From contig CM029654.1 in NCBI GenBank assembly GCA_017311315.1, forward strand, positions 9,173,448 through 9,237,447: a DNA stretch of 64,000 bases. Reading direction: 5' to 3'. The position numbers and the translations under genes are program-made. The stretch comes from Dendrocalamus latiflorus (lineage: Eukaryota > Streptophyta > Magnoliopsida > Poales > Poaceae). Positions 34,548 through 47,202 of the stretch are shown here, in pieces (within the stretch, counting starts at the first letter, position 1; every line of letters starts with the position of its first letter). A model generated the notes under the pieces. It was not told the origin of the DNA, did not search any database, and saw only the letters and a program-made list of their open reading frames with translations.

Positions 34548-35400
34548 TAGGGATAAAAACAATCGAATATTACTCGGATATCCGGCAACCGAATTCAAAT
34601 ATATCAGATTCGGATATCTAATATCCGGATCCAAACACATAATACCCGGATATGTATACGAATCTAGTATGGCTCAGTGCGGATTCTGATACGGATATCC
34701 GATAAGATCCGGCTTTGACAGATATAATAGCAACAACTTATTAATATGTATCTTTTACATTTGGCCTTTAAATTGGGCATATTATATATGCATTTCGATC
34801 ATCTCGATGAGCCCATCAGCATAATGAACTTTAATTTGGCATTTTATATTTTTTTATTTTTGTATATCCCCAATAAAACCTTTTGCATGCTCTTTTTAGT
34901 TAAATTTGATATGTTTATAACCGCAATATATCTAGAATTAGTTAGTGTTAGTAACAAAATGGCAGCAATAATCAATAATTATATGATAAACTAGAGAAAA
35001 TGGGGCATAAATATTACTATAAAACCCATATTGATTTGTTAAACTTCATTGCATCATTCGATATGAAGCTATCCTCAAAAGTTGTATTATATAAATACGT
35101 GAGATGGATTATTTATTTGTTGCTGTCAACATTTAATGCGCAGTTACATGTTAGTCACTGAGTCAATTATTTATCAATTTAAAATATTAAAATAATCCGG
35201 TGCCATGTTTTAAATAGGTGGGGCTACGAATAATTATTGGAATCCGATCTGATTTTGAGTATATTCTGATCCAAATTTGTATCCGACATTTGTTCGGTCT
35301 ATATTCATATTTGGCGTTTGTCTGATTCGTATTTGGATTCGAGAAAAAAAATATAGATGCAAATATGATTTGAACACTATCTAATCTGCTTTTACCTTTA
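34548..35400. mobile_element. Degenerate non-autonomous hAT-type element
   Basis: It starts TAGGGATAAAAAC, followed by CGGATATCCG-type repeats, and the right side mirrors this with GGATTCG/TCCGAT motifs, ending GCTTTTACCTTTA, a decayed inverted end. The middle is AT-rich noncoding DNA. The 8 bp duplication is not convincing. Confidence 0.55.
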
Positions 35401-35534
35401 CACACGCACACACCTACACACCAAACCCGTATACACACGTGCGGACATCTTAGCACATGTCTAGAATTGTAAGGGGGCAAGAAGAACCTTGCAACCCTAC
35501 GGAGTACGGACATGTGATTTCTCACCAGAGAGCA

Positions 35535-35709
35535 TGGGCGGATCCAGCGGTGGGGCGGGGGGGGGGGGGGGGCTCGAGCCCCCCTACTGCTACCGGACCC
35601 TTGGAGCCCCCTCTAAATTTTTAGCCATGGATGTATAATGTAGAAGGGGCTGAGGTCGAGCTGAAGGTACTTCAGCCCCTCCAAAATTTTTTCATGAATC
35701 CGCCACTGC
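35535..35709. mobile_element. Small MITE with GGCGGATYC ends and 9-10 bp TSD
   Basis: The left end TGGGCGGATCCAG and the reverse complement of the right end (GTGGCGGATTCATG) match. CCAGAGAGCA is repeated at 35525-35534 and 35709-35718. The interior is nearly palindromic (GAGCCCCCC and CAGCCCCTCC) and includes a long G run at about 35557-35572. No coding content. Confidence 0.75.
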
Positions 35710-35985
35710 CAGAGAGCACTGTTTGTGTGTGAATATACGCAGTTAGGATCAAGCCTTGGCACGTGAAATCATACAAACATGCCTGATGCCTCCATAAATT
35801 GGCCACAAATCGATTCACGCTGACACAGTGAAGTGAATTCGTGTTGCGTAAAAAGCACGTCACCCATCGTTTAGAACAGCTGATTAATCAGCACGAATGC
35901 GAATGTGGGAATGCTGCCTGTCACCTGCGGTATTTGTTTGTCGCTGTTCTTTTTTTATTATGTTAGTGACTTTTCACGGTCAACA

Positions 35986-37033
35986 TACTACTACAAAAAT
36001 ACTATTAGTAGATGTCAAATCACAGACGGTTTGATAAAACCGTCTGTGACGTACACTATAACAGACGATTTTAATTTGGAGACCGTCTGTGTTGTTGGTG
36101 TCAGAAAAAACGAGTATCACAGACGGTTCGTACCGATGAACCGTCTATGATACTGGACTATCACAGACGGTTTTTATTAAAAGCCGTTTGTGATAATCAG
36201 CTTATCACAAACGGTTTTTTTAAAACCGTCTGTGATAATCGCTACATATTTATTGCGTCGTTCAGAACCGCATCTGTCTTCATTTCGATCTACATATGAC
36301 CGGTGCTGCACCTGGAGGAGGCAAGGCTTTCAAGCCAGTTAATTGGTGAGAGGAGGCATGAGAGTTTTGAAGATTCATATGTTCTTGGTTGCCTTAGATA
36401 TGGTTAGTAATGAAATTTATTTTTCTTTGCATTACAATTTAGATCTAAGTTTTGGTGAGTGTTATTGAAGATGGTTTGCATCTACTTAATCATATATGAT
36501 CAGTTCCTGTAATGTGGGAGGTCAAATTTGTCAAAATTGTTGGTTATAAATGGTTCGTCGATCGCTGGGGAAATAGTTGTTGTGTTTATAATATGAATTA
36601 AGCTAGCAAAGCCTCAATGCATGTGGTATATATGTAGTAATAATTACTTAATTTAATTTTTAATACTAAGTTGTTATATATATGCATAACGTAGGACCGA
36701 AGCTAGATGTTTGCTGCGAACCGTGTGAGTGAAGAATACATTAATGGCGTGTCTGCTTTTACAAGAGCTTGTGATATTTATATATCACATATGGTTTTTA
36801 ACTAAAACCGTCTGTGATATTTATATATCACAGACGGTTTTTAGTTAAAAACCGTCTGTGATTATCAACTAGCACAAACGGTTTAAAACCGTCTGTGATA
36901 TTTGCACCACAAATGGTTCGAAAGCCGTCCGTGACGATCTCGTATCATTACCGATTCATAAATTCAGACGGCTCACAAAACCATCTGTGATGACATTTCT
37001 GAATCGTCTGTAATACGGTTTTCTGTAGTAGTG
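35986..37033. mobile_element. CACTA-type non-autonomous element (3 bp TSD ACA)
   Basis: The right end reads inward CACTACTACAGAAAACCG. The left end is TACTACTACAAAAAT, one substitution from the CACTA start. ACA flanks both sides (35983-35985 and 37034-37036). Both subterminal regions are arrays of CACAGACGGTTTT and its complement, often arranged as palindromes (for example about 36815-36860), as expected for CACTA transposase binding. The middle (about 36290-36770) is unique and noncoding. Confidence 0.85.
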
Positions 37034-37274
37034 ACAATCATTTATTTCTATAACTTTATATTAGTGTAAATTGATAAATTTAAGATATTATATATGAAAG
37101 CACTTTTAGTAACAAATATAGTGATATAGTTTTTACACAGCAAATCTATATGGCTTTAAACTTGTTAGTGATCGAATCTTAGAAATAGTTTCCAAAACAT
37201 TTCAGCTGTAGGGAGTATATTTCTACTATAACCATCAGCTGCATACTCATCCACTTCCAGCATATAGTACCATT

Positions 37275-37527
37275 AGAGCGGGCGGAATGGAGATGCATCA
37301 TTTTGTGTTCCGTTCCAGTCAGAGCTGAACATTCTGGCTATTCTGGCCTACAGAACGGAATTGGCAACTACGGTTTCTAGGACGGAGATTTGATCCCAGT
37401 TTGTCAATGTTCCAGCCTCGTCTCGTCCATTTTGGTCCCAGCTGATGCGAATCGACCATTTTCGCTTAAAGTGGTGATTCCCAGAACAAAACTCACCGAG
37501 ACCACGAAGAATATACGTCCTGCTCTT
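37275..37527. mobile_element. MITE with AGAGCGGGCGG-type ends
   Basis: The left AGAGCGGGCGGAATGG and the right complement (AGAGCAGGACGTATATT) are imperfect inverted ends. It abuts the next MITE directly. The interior repeats CCGTTCCAG/ATGTTCCAG-like phrases. Confidence 0.5.
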
Positions 37528-37775
37528 AGAGCAAGTCTTATCATACAACCTTCAGCTGATTGTATGGATACTTACAGCCTATTTATCAGCCTACTCATAT
37601 AGTAGTTACAGCCAGCTGAAGCCTGTATGATCTACCCCTTCCTCTCACAAAGTTACTTGGTTCTTGTGCTTCAGCTGGCTGTAAGCTTACAGCCCACCTC
37701 TCTTCTCTCTCCTCCTCTCTCTCCTCCACCTCAGCATACAGCCAGCTTACAGCCTCATTATAATACTTGCTCTTA
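37528..37775. mobile_element. MITE with AGAGCAAGTC ends, related to 20195-20414
   Basis: AGAGCAAGTCTTATCATACA and TAATACTTGCTCTTA are the inverted ends. The interior matches the 20195 copy closely (CAGCTGATTGTATG, CTTACAGCCCACCTCTC). Confidence 0.8.
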
Positions 37776-37835
37776 GAGCATCAATAATGTGAGGTGTGAA
37801 CAGCTGAAGCAGCCACGCGGCGGTCTCCCTCATGC

Positions 37836-38546
37836 ATGGTCCAGTGTTGTCACACGTGTCTGTGCAGGAGCCATGTAGACAATCAAGAGTGGATGGTTGT
37901 TTCTGATTTTTTTTCTCCAGGAACCTTTCGTTTCAATGGCTACGAAAGTCAAGAAGTTTATATTACTCTACCTACTTTGATCCCAAAAGCTAAGGAAAAC
38001 TATGAAGATCATAATCTAGGTATTCACAATGAATCTCCAATAAAAAACAAAGCCAACAAAGGTTTTATGTGGCCGTACGGTCTGACCTCTCGTGCAAGAT
38101 GGTCTGATCTATCTCTCAGTACAGAACTGAAAATCAACATGATTTCAAATCTAAAAATCGATGTAACCTCTAATCCATAACTCCAAATGACTTAAACTTT
38201 GATCACACCTTATTTAGAATGTTGAGACCAGATCAAGTCAAGAAATACTAGGTTCTTAGACTCGATACTAATAATTTGAAGGAGAACACCCAAAAACTCT
38301 AAAATCCAAATTACTTCTTACTTGTGAGGATTTAAGATATGAGGTCTTCAAGATATACTCTCAAATGTACTAGCAAGATAATCTAATCAAGGATTCAAGC
38401 TAAAATCAACTAGGTAACTATTTTGAATTTTTTTACTTAAGAACATGAAAACCAAGAGAAGAACTAGTGAAACACCAAGAAGGGATCAATGAGTTAATCT
38501 ATTATCAGTAGAGTAAGTGATTCATGAGTATATAAATGGTTGTAAG
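37836..38546. repeat. Left part of a diverged LTR-like repeat, split by the solo LTR
   Basis: Sequence such as CCCAAAAGCTAAGGAAAACTATGAAG recalls CCAAAAGCTATGAAAGACTATGAAG in the ECD intron insertion, and TACGGTCTGACCTCTC recalls its GGTCTGACC cluster. The matching right part continues at 42348. The edges are approximate. Confidence 0.45.
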
Positions 38547-41500
38547 TGTAAGACCTAGATTTTTCAATCCGGAATCTACTGTGTTTCACTGCACTAATCC
38601 CTGGATCAGTAGTTAGTGCACACAGGTACATTGCTGGATCATGTCATACATCGCATAATAATATTACAGCATTTGAAATACACCACATCGGGTGAATGTT
38701 TACAAAAGGGCCGCTTTGGCCAAATGTCTTCATTACATAAATGCAGCGGAAATAGTAGCAAAAGTAAACCCAAAATCCACAGGCAAGCGACCAGTAGGGT
38801 AATGTGTACAGTATATGTCACCGGAGAACTGGTAACATATGTGCACACAAAGCCAAGAGTCCACTTGTCTATGTCTAACCATCATGGCCTATGCCTTAGT
38901 TATCGCCTTTGCTTCCGCCAACGTTGGTAGGGGCCTCCTCATAGGCGTAATGTCCTTGAGTTCCTGTTTCTGTTTTGATATTGCGAATATGAGCACAACC
39001 ACCGTGCTCGCGAGCCAACACACGGAATGCAACATTTAACATGTATGGCTTGTCAAAAGATGGCTCGGGCTTATTTTATTTTGCGAAGAGTGCTTTTGAA
39101 TACAATTACTTAAAAATTCTTTAAGACCTAGCAATTTTAAACTCAAGACTTATATTGGTAAAGTAAGTTGATCTTATAATTGACACAGATTCCATCCACC
39201 ATTACATGGCATTAGTATCATATACATATTCAGCGTTATAGCCGTTTAACTTACCACTGGGACGATACCCAGGACAATTCCCAAACCAGGACCATCAGCA
39301 GTCCTACACATTTCCATTACCACCCGCCAAGATTTTCGAAATAGAACTATATCTAGTTAAGTTCCCATGTCCGCCCTTAACCGTGGGCACGACTATTCGA
39401 ATAGTTTTGACTCTGCAGAGTTTGTACACTTTCACCACAAGAGATGAATTATCTTCATAGCCAACATGCTTCCTTAAGCATGAGACCCAGATAATTTATC
39501 ACAAAGCCTTTACCTTACTCCGATCTAGCTAGACACCACCCGCTGAGGTTTCACCGCTGAAGGGTTACACCACCACAGTCAGAAGCCCCCTCTTGCGCCG
39601 TGCGAGTACAGTAAAACCCTGTGCCTCACTGTGAGTAAACCAGTACACCCTGGCACCCACTTTCCACTGGTGATATCTGAACTAAACCCTTGCAAGTTAT
39701 TCAGCTAGGTCGTACCCATATAGACTTGTGGTTGTACTGTTTTACATCAGGAGGTCATCACAAGATTCAGTTCTTAGTATTATCTGAGCGGTTCTACCAC
39801 ACTCCATAATTTGTGCTTCCACTGCACCACTTACCAGCCCCTAAACCATCCGCTCAGATATTTAAGCAAGTTAAGAGTTTTAGGAGCATAAAATAACCAT
39901 GTCAAAATATACCAGTCATTCCCACCATGACTGTCCGAATCAATTTCTCATGATTAAAAGTGATGCTTGGGGCAATTTCTTGCCCCGGGTTCCTAAACAA
40001 TGCTAAGCATGGCATATAATTAAGGACTTATTTTTGAAAGCTAACCATTATAAAGTTTTCCACTAGGCGACAAGGCTCACATATGCAATATTCCAAAGAG
40101 GGGTGTAATACTTAATCAAGGTGAACAATGGGCATATAGCTAAAATTTTAAATCAACATATTTTGCACATAAAATAACAGCATGCAATTTGATAATTTAA
40201 ACGAAAGTAATTTGCATAGAATGTAGGTTCAACATGATCAAAGTATTGACTCGCCTAGTTCACGGGGATCTTGATCTTGGTCTTTTGAAGCTTCTAAGCT
40301 GGCTGCCTCAACCTCCTCTTCTTGAGCCTCGTATGCTATTTAATCGTGCGATAAACCCAAATAAAAGAAAAGCAATCAATCACTTAAAATATCACCAGAA
40401 ATTCAAATAGACTCCAAAAATCATGGTTCTGGTTTCATTGGATATATCTTGAATTTAGACAAATTTAGAAATTTGTTTCACTTAATTTGGAGTTAAAATG
40501 AATAAGTTATGCCCATTTGAAAATCTCAGTTCTGTGAAATGCCAGAAAATAAAAAATTCTGACACGTGAGTCCCACTGGAGTTTTTAATTCATTTTCTTT
40601 TTTTATTTCTTTAAGTACTGTGTCTCTGACATGTGGGGCCCACTGGCAGTGAGACTCTTCCGTTTAGCCTCTAACATGTGGGACCCTGGGGGCTTAGGGC
40701 CCACATGTCAGCGGGTAGCACTGACATGCGGGGCCCGGATGTCAGCCGGCCCACGGGCCACAGTGGCTGACGAGCGGGGCCCAGCTGTCAGCGTGGAAAA
40801 TAAAAGAAAAGCTCAACCTCAGCGCTGCGGAGCTGGGGGCTCGAACGCGCGCCGAGGGAGCCGGGGGGAGGAATTGAAGAGACCGCGCTGCTAGCCAGGG
40901 GAGCGCTCGGGCTTATCTCACACATATAGGGGCGGTTTTTACCTCTTAAGGTGGGTTTGGGGAGAGGCCGAGAAGAGGTAGAAGAAGGCGGTGGCGCCGG
41001 CGGCGAGGGTTGGCCGGAGGGTCGGAGATGACGTCCAAAATGCGTTGCTGGGGTGGTGAGGATTCCGACGGTGAGGTTGTCGAGGAACGGGGAGTGCCGG
41101 AGAGGGGTCGTTGGCGTGCGGCAGCGGCGGGTCGGGGAGGTGCTCGGTGACGGCGAACCACAGGCGACGGGGAGCTCAGGCGAGGGTCGGGAGAGCTTCG
41201 CGACGCTCCGGAGGTGGTTCAGGCGAGAGGAATTGGGCTCTGGTGCAGTGGAACGGTGGGGAGCTGGGTCGCTGGAGTTGGGAGAGAATGGCTCGCCAGC
41301 GGTGGAGAGGGGTTTACAGCACGATTACCTGGAGGGGAGAGAGCTGAGAGCGCGGGGAGGACGATGGGAGCTTCGGGGGTACTTATAGGGGCCAGGTGGA
41401 GCTGGCAACGATGCTCCCGCCCGAGCGGTCGTGTCGGGGCAGGCGGCGATGGCAGGCGGCGTGGCAGCAGCGGGATTCTTGGCGCGCGTGGTGCTCCCGG

Positions 41501-42342
41501 GCAGCCTTTTGCGCCGCGCACGCGAGAGGACGCGTCAGGCAGCAGGCGGCCGCTCCCGGGCACATGCGTGCCACGGGGAAGAAAGGAGCTGCGCTCCGCG
41601 CAAAGAGAAGGAGACGGGGGAGGAAGGAGACGCCTCTGACAAGGCGGGTCCACCGGTCAGCGGGAGAGGGGAGGGAAAAGCGCGACGGTGCGGATGAAGC
41701 CGCGTGGCGGGGAGGCTGATCGGGTGGCGGGCGCGGTTAAGTGGGGCGGATGGGCCAGATGGGCCGGGGCGCAGGAAGGGGGCATCGCGGCCGCCCACTT
41801 GGCGAGCAGGGGAAGGGGAGAGGCAGGATCGGCCGGGCGACGTGGGCTGATCCTGGCCGTCGAAGTGGCGACCAGAGGAGTGGGTTGGGGTTTTATATTT
41901 CTTGATTTTGATTTTTGCTTTTTAGAAATTGCCAGAAAATCCCAATAAGCTCAGAAAAACATGAAAGTACATCCAAAAATTCCAGGAAAATTCCCAGAAG
42001 TTCCTGATGACCTTTTGGAGTTAACAAAAATATTTCCAACTAATGTTGGTATTTAATTTACTTGCTTCCATTGTTATTCATGCCATTGTTTAAAAATGGG
42101 GGTTTTATGTTTAAACCAAATTTCCTCCCTTCCTTTTATGGATCATCTTTTCAGATTCTTACTTAAATTTTAAATTTTCTATTATTTAAATATGCTTGTT
42201 TTCCTCTTGATCCTTTTAACTGTTTGGAACTTTCACCACATTTTTCAGATAAATCCCATAAACTCCAAATTCAATTGAAGCACCCTGTAAAAACAATTCC
42301 AAAAACTTTATATTTTCAAATTCAAATCTTCAGGATGTTACA
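38547..42342 (-). mobile_element. Solo LTR, 3.8 kb, Ty3/gypsy-type, 5 bp TSD GTAAG
   Basis: It runs TGTAAGACC to GATGTTACA and is flanked by exact GTAAG copies at 38542-38546 and 42343-42347. No primer-binding site, polypurine tract or coding region lies inside, so internal DNA was lost by LTR-LTR recombination. It shares a CTATTCGAATAG / GACTCTGCAGAG block with the LTRs of the element at 43666-55875 and is an inverted relative of 1-1862. A GC-rich stretch (about 40630-41850) has long open frames on both strands that are not genes. The strand is inferred by analogy with the full element. Confidence 0.88.
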
Positions 42343-42347
42343 GTAAG

Positions 42348-43400
42348 GTACTCCCAAGACATCACCTTTACTCATTCAAGATTTCTCACATAGCCTTAGG
42401 GAGAGAGAAAAAAACTACTTAAGACATAGCCAAAATCTTCTTAACCCTAGCTCTCCCCTCTCCTCTCTCATATAAAATGAACCACTTAGTGGGTCATAAC
42501 CCACTACGCACATGGGGAAACCCGTCAACCCCATTAATACGGGTTTTACACACTCACGCATGTTTCTCAAATCATTTACAAGACTTAACCTACTAAACAT
42601 TAGCAATCAATCCACTTAGCCATCTTAGCTCACCTTGACCTAAACCGCTTCTCCTTAGCATTTCTTCGCGCCGCGGTTTTGTTCAAGGCTCAACCCGGTA
42701 TTAGGTAAACTACCAAAAATATCCCCGACGAAGTGGTCGAGCACCTTCCCTTGACCCATCTCCATCTTCACATCAAAGCATCTCTGTATACTTTAACACT
42801 TAGCCCGTGACGTCCAATGACTTTGCCATCAAGTCTTCATGCATCTCGTCTCCCCCTAATCGTCTTTATTTGCACCGGTCCAAGTCACTTAGCATGCCAC
42901 ATGCACTAATTTATCTCTTTACAATCCTTGTTTTTTCTTGTGCTTCCCTGCTTGAGCTATATAGTTTTACTCGGACTTACTCGACCGCACGGATCTCAGC
43001 TCTCCCATCTAGTCCTGGTCACTTGTCATCGATTGTTAATGTTCTCCAAGCCACATGTACACCTAAAGATCAAGCAACAATCTCGAGTACAAGTTCTATG
43101 TATTTGACTCACGTTAGTCAAAATAATATATCATACAACACAACACAATACAATCAATCAACAGCTCCCATGCGGTACACACACTTAAACTACTCAAAAA
43201 CAGCTCTAACTGTTTTCTGACCGCAACCACCAGTCTGACTACTCTTCCCATAGCGGTTAGGCCGCCCACTAGTCAAACTACCAACCAACGGTCGGTTTGA
43301 CCATATACGTCTAGCGGTCTGACCGGTCTCGCATATTGGTAAGGCTGGTTATACTAACAGCAATACTGAATTTTGCCAACTTTTACAAAATCAAAACCTA
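42348..43400. repeat. Right part of the split LTR-like repeat
   Basis: It continues the sequence interrupted at 38546 (after one GTAAG): CTAGCTCTCCCCTCTC, a TATAAAATG-like box, GGGTCATAACCCACTA, and at about 43215-43330 several TCTGACCGGTCT-type motifs as in the ECD intron insertion. No coding sequence. Confidence 0.45.
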
Positions 43401-43660
43401 ATTCTATAAATATACCAATTATGTATCACTAATTATCAATAGACTTTCTCACGTAGTGGTAAAGTCTGCCTGCACGTCTCACGTCCAGCTATAGCGCGCG
43501 CATAGCAGCACTCGTAGTAGTGACCCCTCCGTTTCCGCCATCTTTTCTCTCCGCCACACGGTGCCCTCCTCAAACACCTGAAGGGCGCCGCCCCAATCGT
43601 CGCTCTCGTCCTTCCCCATCATTCCCCGTTCTCCTTAACTGCTTGCTGCCCTATTTAGTG
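43401..43660. other. Short intergenic stretch at the chromovirus insertion site
   Basis: Pyrimidine-rich, promoter- or UTR-like sequence (CCTCCGTTTCCGCCATC) that continues after the insertion at 55881 (TCCCACCGTGTCGC). It could be the 5' part of a disrupted gene, but no domain is visible on either side. Confidence 0.35.
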
Positions 43661-43665
43661 GCCTC

Positions 43666-46600
43666 TGTAATGCCCCCGTTTCCAGGGGCGCATACGGACA
43701 CGGCATTCCGTAACTATTCACGCATGAACAGTTATGGAGTGTCGCGCAAGAGTATACCATTGCATGCTTACAACCAAAAGTCCAGCATATATTTGACATA
43801 AGGATTAACATCTAGTTTTTGACAGCGGGGCGTGCAAGCCCAAAGTATAATTACATTACAAAAGACTTCCAGAATCCGCTTGAGCGCGGCCAAGACCTAC
43901 AGCCAAGGGTCCTCGTCGAAGAAGAGGCCCTCGGGGACATCCTCGACGGGGAGACTTCCACCTTCGTCTTGATCCTCTAAAGATTAGATTAAGCAAGCCG
44001 TGAGCCAATCAACCGGCTCAGCAAGTCCCAAAGGGACCCTAACTTATTACATGCACGGAACATCAAAGGGAGGGAGTATACTTGGTTTATTAATTCTGAG
44101 TGGATGCAGTTTTATTTGCAATCATTTTATAAAAGGGACCCAAAACTACTCCTCAAGATCTCAGGGGTTTTTCAACAAGAGTTCATTAACCAACCTAAAC
44201 AAGTTAAACATTTACAAAACTACTTAAACTTTGCGACTGGAATCACCCAAGTGACACAGCTCCAATAACCGGGAGCACGGCGTATTCGAATACCATTTGT
44301 TTGACTCTGCAGAGTTTGCTCAGCTTTACCCACACGATCCCTTAACTCCCGCTAAAGAGTTAAGAAAGCCAGGTCGTTTCACTGCTCAGCTCTTTATATA
44401 GGCTCTACCCGGTAGAATTCACTCGGGTCTGGCTCGCGCGCACACACACACACACAAAACGGTGCCGCTTCGAGTGAACTCTACCGTTGTTAGGCACCCA
44501 ATCACGGCTTGCCTAACCTCACTGCTAAACCTCCTGTAGAGTTTCAATCGAGTTGAGCAGCTACTAGACAAGTATTGACAAGTCAACTCCTGTGGTTGAG
44601 CGATCACTGTGACATTTGCTCAGCGTAAGGGTTTCAGTCCTTATTTTCACATGGTCCGCAACCTCAACAGGCCCGCGACCCAACCTAGGGTAAGCGGTGG
44701 GCGGAAACCGTCTAGCGGCGCACCTCAACCCCACTTACCCTACTCCAATCTTAGGGTAAGAGATGGGCGAAAACCGTCTTGCGGCGCACCACAACCCCCT
44801 TACCCTACCTTGTGCCCGCAAGCACTCTCCGCTCTAGGGCACGGTGTCCCATACCACCCTACCCTAGAGTCGGGTTTGCAAATTCTATTGGCCCGCAGCC
44901 ACAACCTTATTAGTGTAAGACTTTGCATGATAATAATACCCTACAATTTATCTAGATTAACAGATAATTATTTCTAGGGTTGCAAAGGCATGGCAACAAA
45001 TTTAACAGGGCATTTAACGGTGGTAGGATTAACTACATAACAAGTCATTCTAAACATTTTATTTTATTTCAAACTAACATTTCACAATTAGCATAATGCA
45101 AATAGCATATTAACATAAATAAACATCGTGGGTTGCAATATGATCAAAGGATTTGGGACTTGCCGTCAATCCGAATGATTTCCGCTAGCTCGAACGAAGA
45201 ACCTCCTGGCTCCTGGGGCTGCAACTGAACTTCCGGAGACTCCGACACTAGCGCAAACATATAAAACAAATTAAATCCAGCTTGAGACTAATCAAGCGAG
45301 GAAAAATAAACTATTAAAAAGGAGTAAATTGCATAAATCCTTCAAATGGAATTTTAGGAATTTATTTGGGATGGATCTGTGGAAATGGAGGTCACCAAAG
45401 GGTCTGGAATATTATTTGGAGCAAGGTGGTGAAATTTGGGAATTTTTGGGATTTTCTGTAATTTTCTAGGATTTATTTGGATTTTCTGGAATTTTAGAAA
45501 TTGATAAATTTGGGGAAATCGGTGAACAGTGCGGCCCGGCCGCTTTGCTACAGTGCGGCCCGGCACTGTTTGGCCCGCGCGGCCGAAGGCCAGCGCGGCC
45601 CACGGGCGGCGATGCGCGCGCGCGCACTCGGGCGAAGGAGCAGGCCGGCGCGGTCCACTCCCACGCGCTCTCACGCGGTCGCGATGCGCGACACGCGGCT
45701 CGGGCGGACGGGGCGGATGGCGAGCGGGCGAACGGCGCGGATGCGGCGGGAGGAGATCGGACGGCGAAGAAGATGGGAAGGCGGGCGAAACGGTTCGGAA
45801 GATCCGACGGTCGACGTTATATGGCAACGGGAGGATGGACGGTGGAGGGGAGGCCACGTCGCGGGGAGGAGTCGTCTTCCTCCTCCAGCCGCTACAGTAA
45901 CCTCGCGGCGAGGTCACGGTGGCGACGGCGGCCTGGGCGCTAGGGGGCTCGTCGGCGACCACTGATGGCACCGGCGGGTGCGGCTTCGAGAGAGGAACCC
46001 GTTTTGGGCGGTTGGAAGGAGCGGGAACCAACGGAGGGGACGGGAGGTAGAAGGGGGTGGTTCGGGTACTTGGAGGCGAGGGAGGTCATCGGCGGCGTGG
46101 GAGGCCAAACGGCCGCGGTTACACGGAGAGGGGGTCCAGGGGCTCACATTGGCGGTGGCGGTGGAAGTTGGGGAGCCTCGAGGAGAGCTGGCCACGGGAG
46201 AGGTGCGACGGCCGGAGAGGAGCTTCGACGGCGGCGCTCCTCGGGCAAACACCTGTCCAACGGCAAGCACCAAAGGGGTCAGTGAGGGGAGGTGGTACTC
46301 TCGGCGAATGCAATCGAAGAATGAGGGAGAGGAGAGGGAGATTGGCTTCGGGGTGCCGCCGGCTCACAAGGCGGCAATGGGGAAGCTCCGGGCGGCGGGA
46401 CTTCAATCGGCCGCTCGGGGAGCTTCTCTGGAGGCTGGGGAGGCGAGTGGAGGTGTTGGAGCGGCTCGGGAAGCAAAGGAGGGGCGAGGAGCCGGAGGGG
46501 GAATTTTATACCCATTCGGAGGGGGAGCGGGGCGTGGAGGAGAAGCCAACCGGCGCGGCCGGGGAGTCAACAGGAATGACGGGGGCGGTTGGGCGCGTCT

Positions 46601-47168
46601 CCTCCGCGAGATGGGGCGCGGTGATGGGGCGCTGAGCCGCGGTAATGGCGACGGGACGGCACAGGAGCAGGTGAGGGGCAGCAGAGCGGGGAAGCGTCCG
46701 CGCGCGGGAGAAGGGGGAAGCGGGGCTGCCAGGTGGGGTCGGGTGCAGAGGAGCGGCGACGCGTGGCAAGGACGCACCCGGTTTCGGACCGAGGCGGTCG
46801 GGACGGCGCGAGCGCGTGGAGAGAATCCGAGGGCGGCGGTGTCCGCGCGAGGGGAGGCGGTGCGGAGGCGGGCGCAAAGCGCAGCGCTTCGCGCGTGCGC
46901 GAGGCGAAGGCGGGGAGCACGGGAGGCGCCAGCGAGCGAGGGGCGCGGAGGGAGGCGCTGGGCGCGGGAGAAAACGGGAGAAGAGCGGGAGACGCCGGGG
47001 AGGAGAGGAGGCGGAAAGGAAGAAGGCGCCAGCGCGAGGGAGGAGACGCCAGGCCGAAAAGGGAAAGCGGCGGCGGGGAAAACTTTCCCAAAAAGGAAAG
47101 TTTTCAAAAATCACTCAAAAATGCAGCAAAAATTAAGAAAATTTTGTTTGAAATTTTGGGGCTTTTCA
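43666..47168 (-). repeat. 3' LTR of the chromovirus (left copy)
   Basis: 3503 bp, TG...CA ends (TGTAATGCCC on + to GGCTTTTCA). A (CA)n/(CG)n microsatellite lies at about 44436-44456. The right two thirds is very GC-rich and carries long spurious open frames on both strands. Confidence 0.95.
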
Positions 47169-47182
47169 ACCTACCCCCCTTA
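47169..47182 (-). other. Polypurine tract next to the 3' LTR
   Basis: On the - strand AAGGGGGGTAGGT lies immediately before the LTR, the expected site for plus-strand DNA priming. Confidence 0.8.
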
Positions 47183-47202
47183 AAAGAATCTCGACCCCGA
47201 GA

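Noticed and set aside
38616..38930. A 104-codon protein matching an 89-codon frame at 1525-1794
   Set aside because: The similarity comes from two copies of the same LTR in opposite orientation; it is LTR DNA, not a conserved protein.
40631..41948. GC-rich gene within the solo LTR
   Set aside because: Lies inside an LTR with exact target duplication, and frames on both strands overlap without domains.
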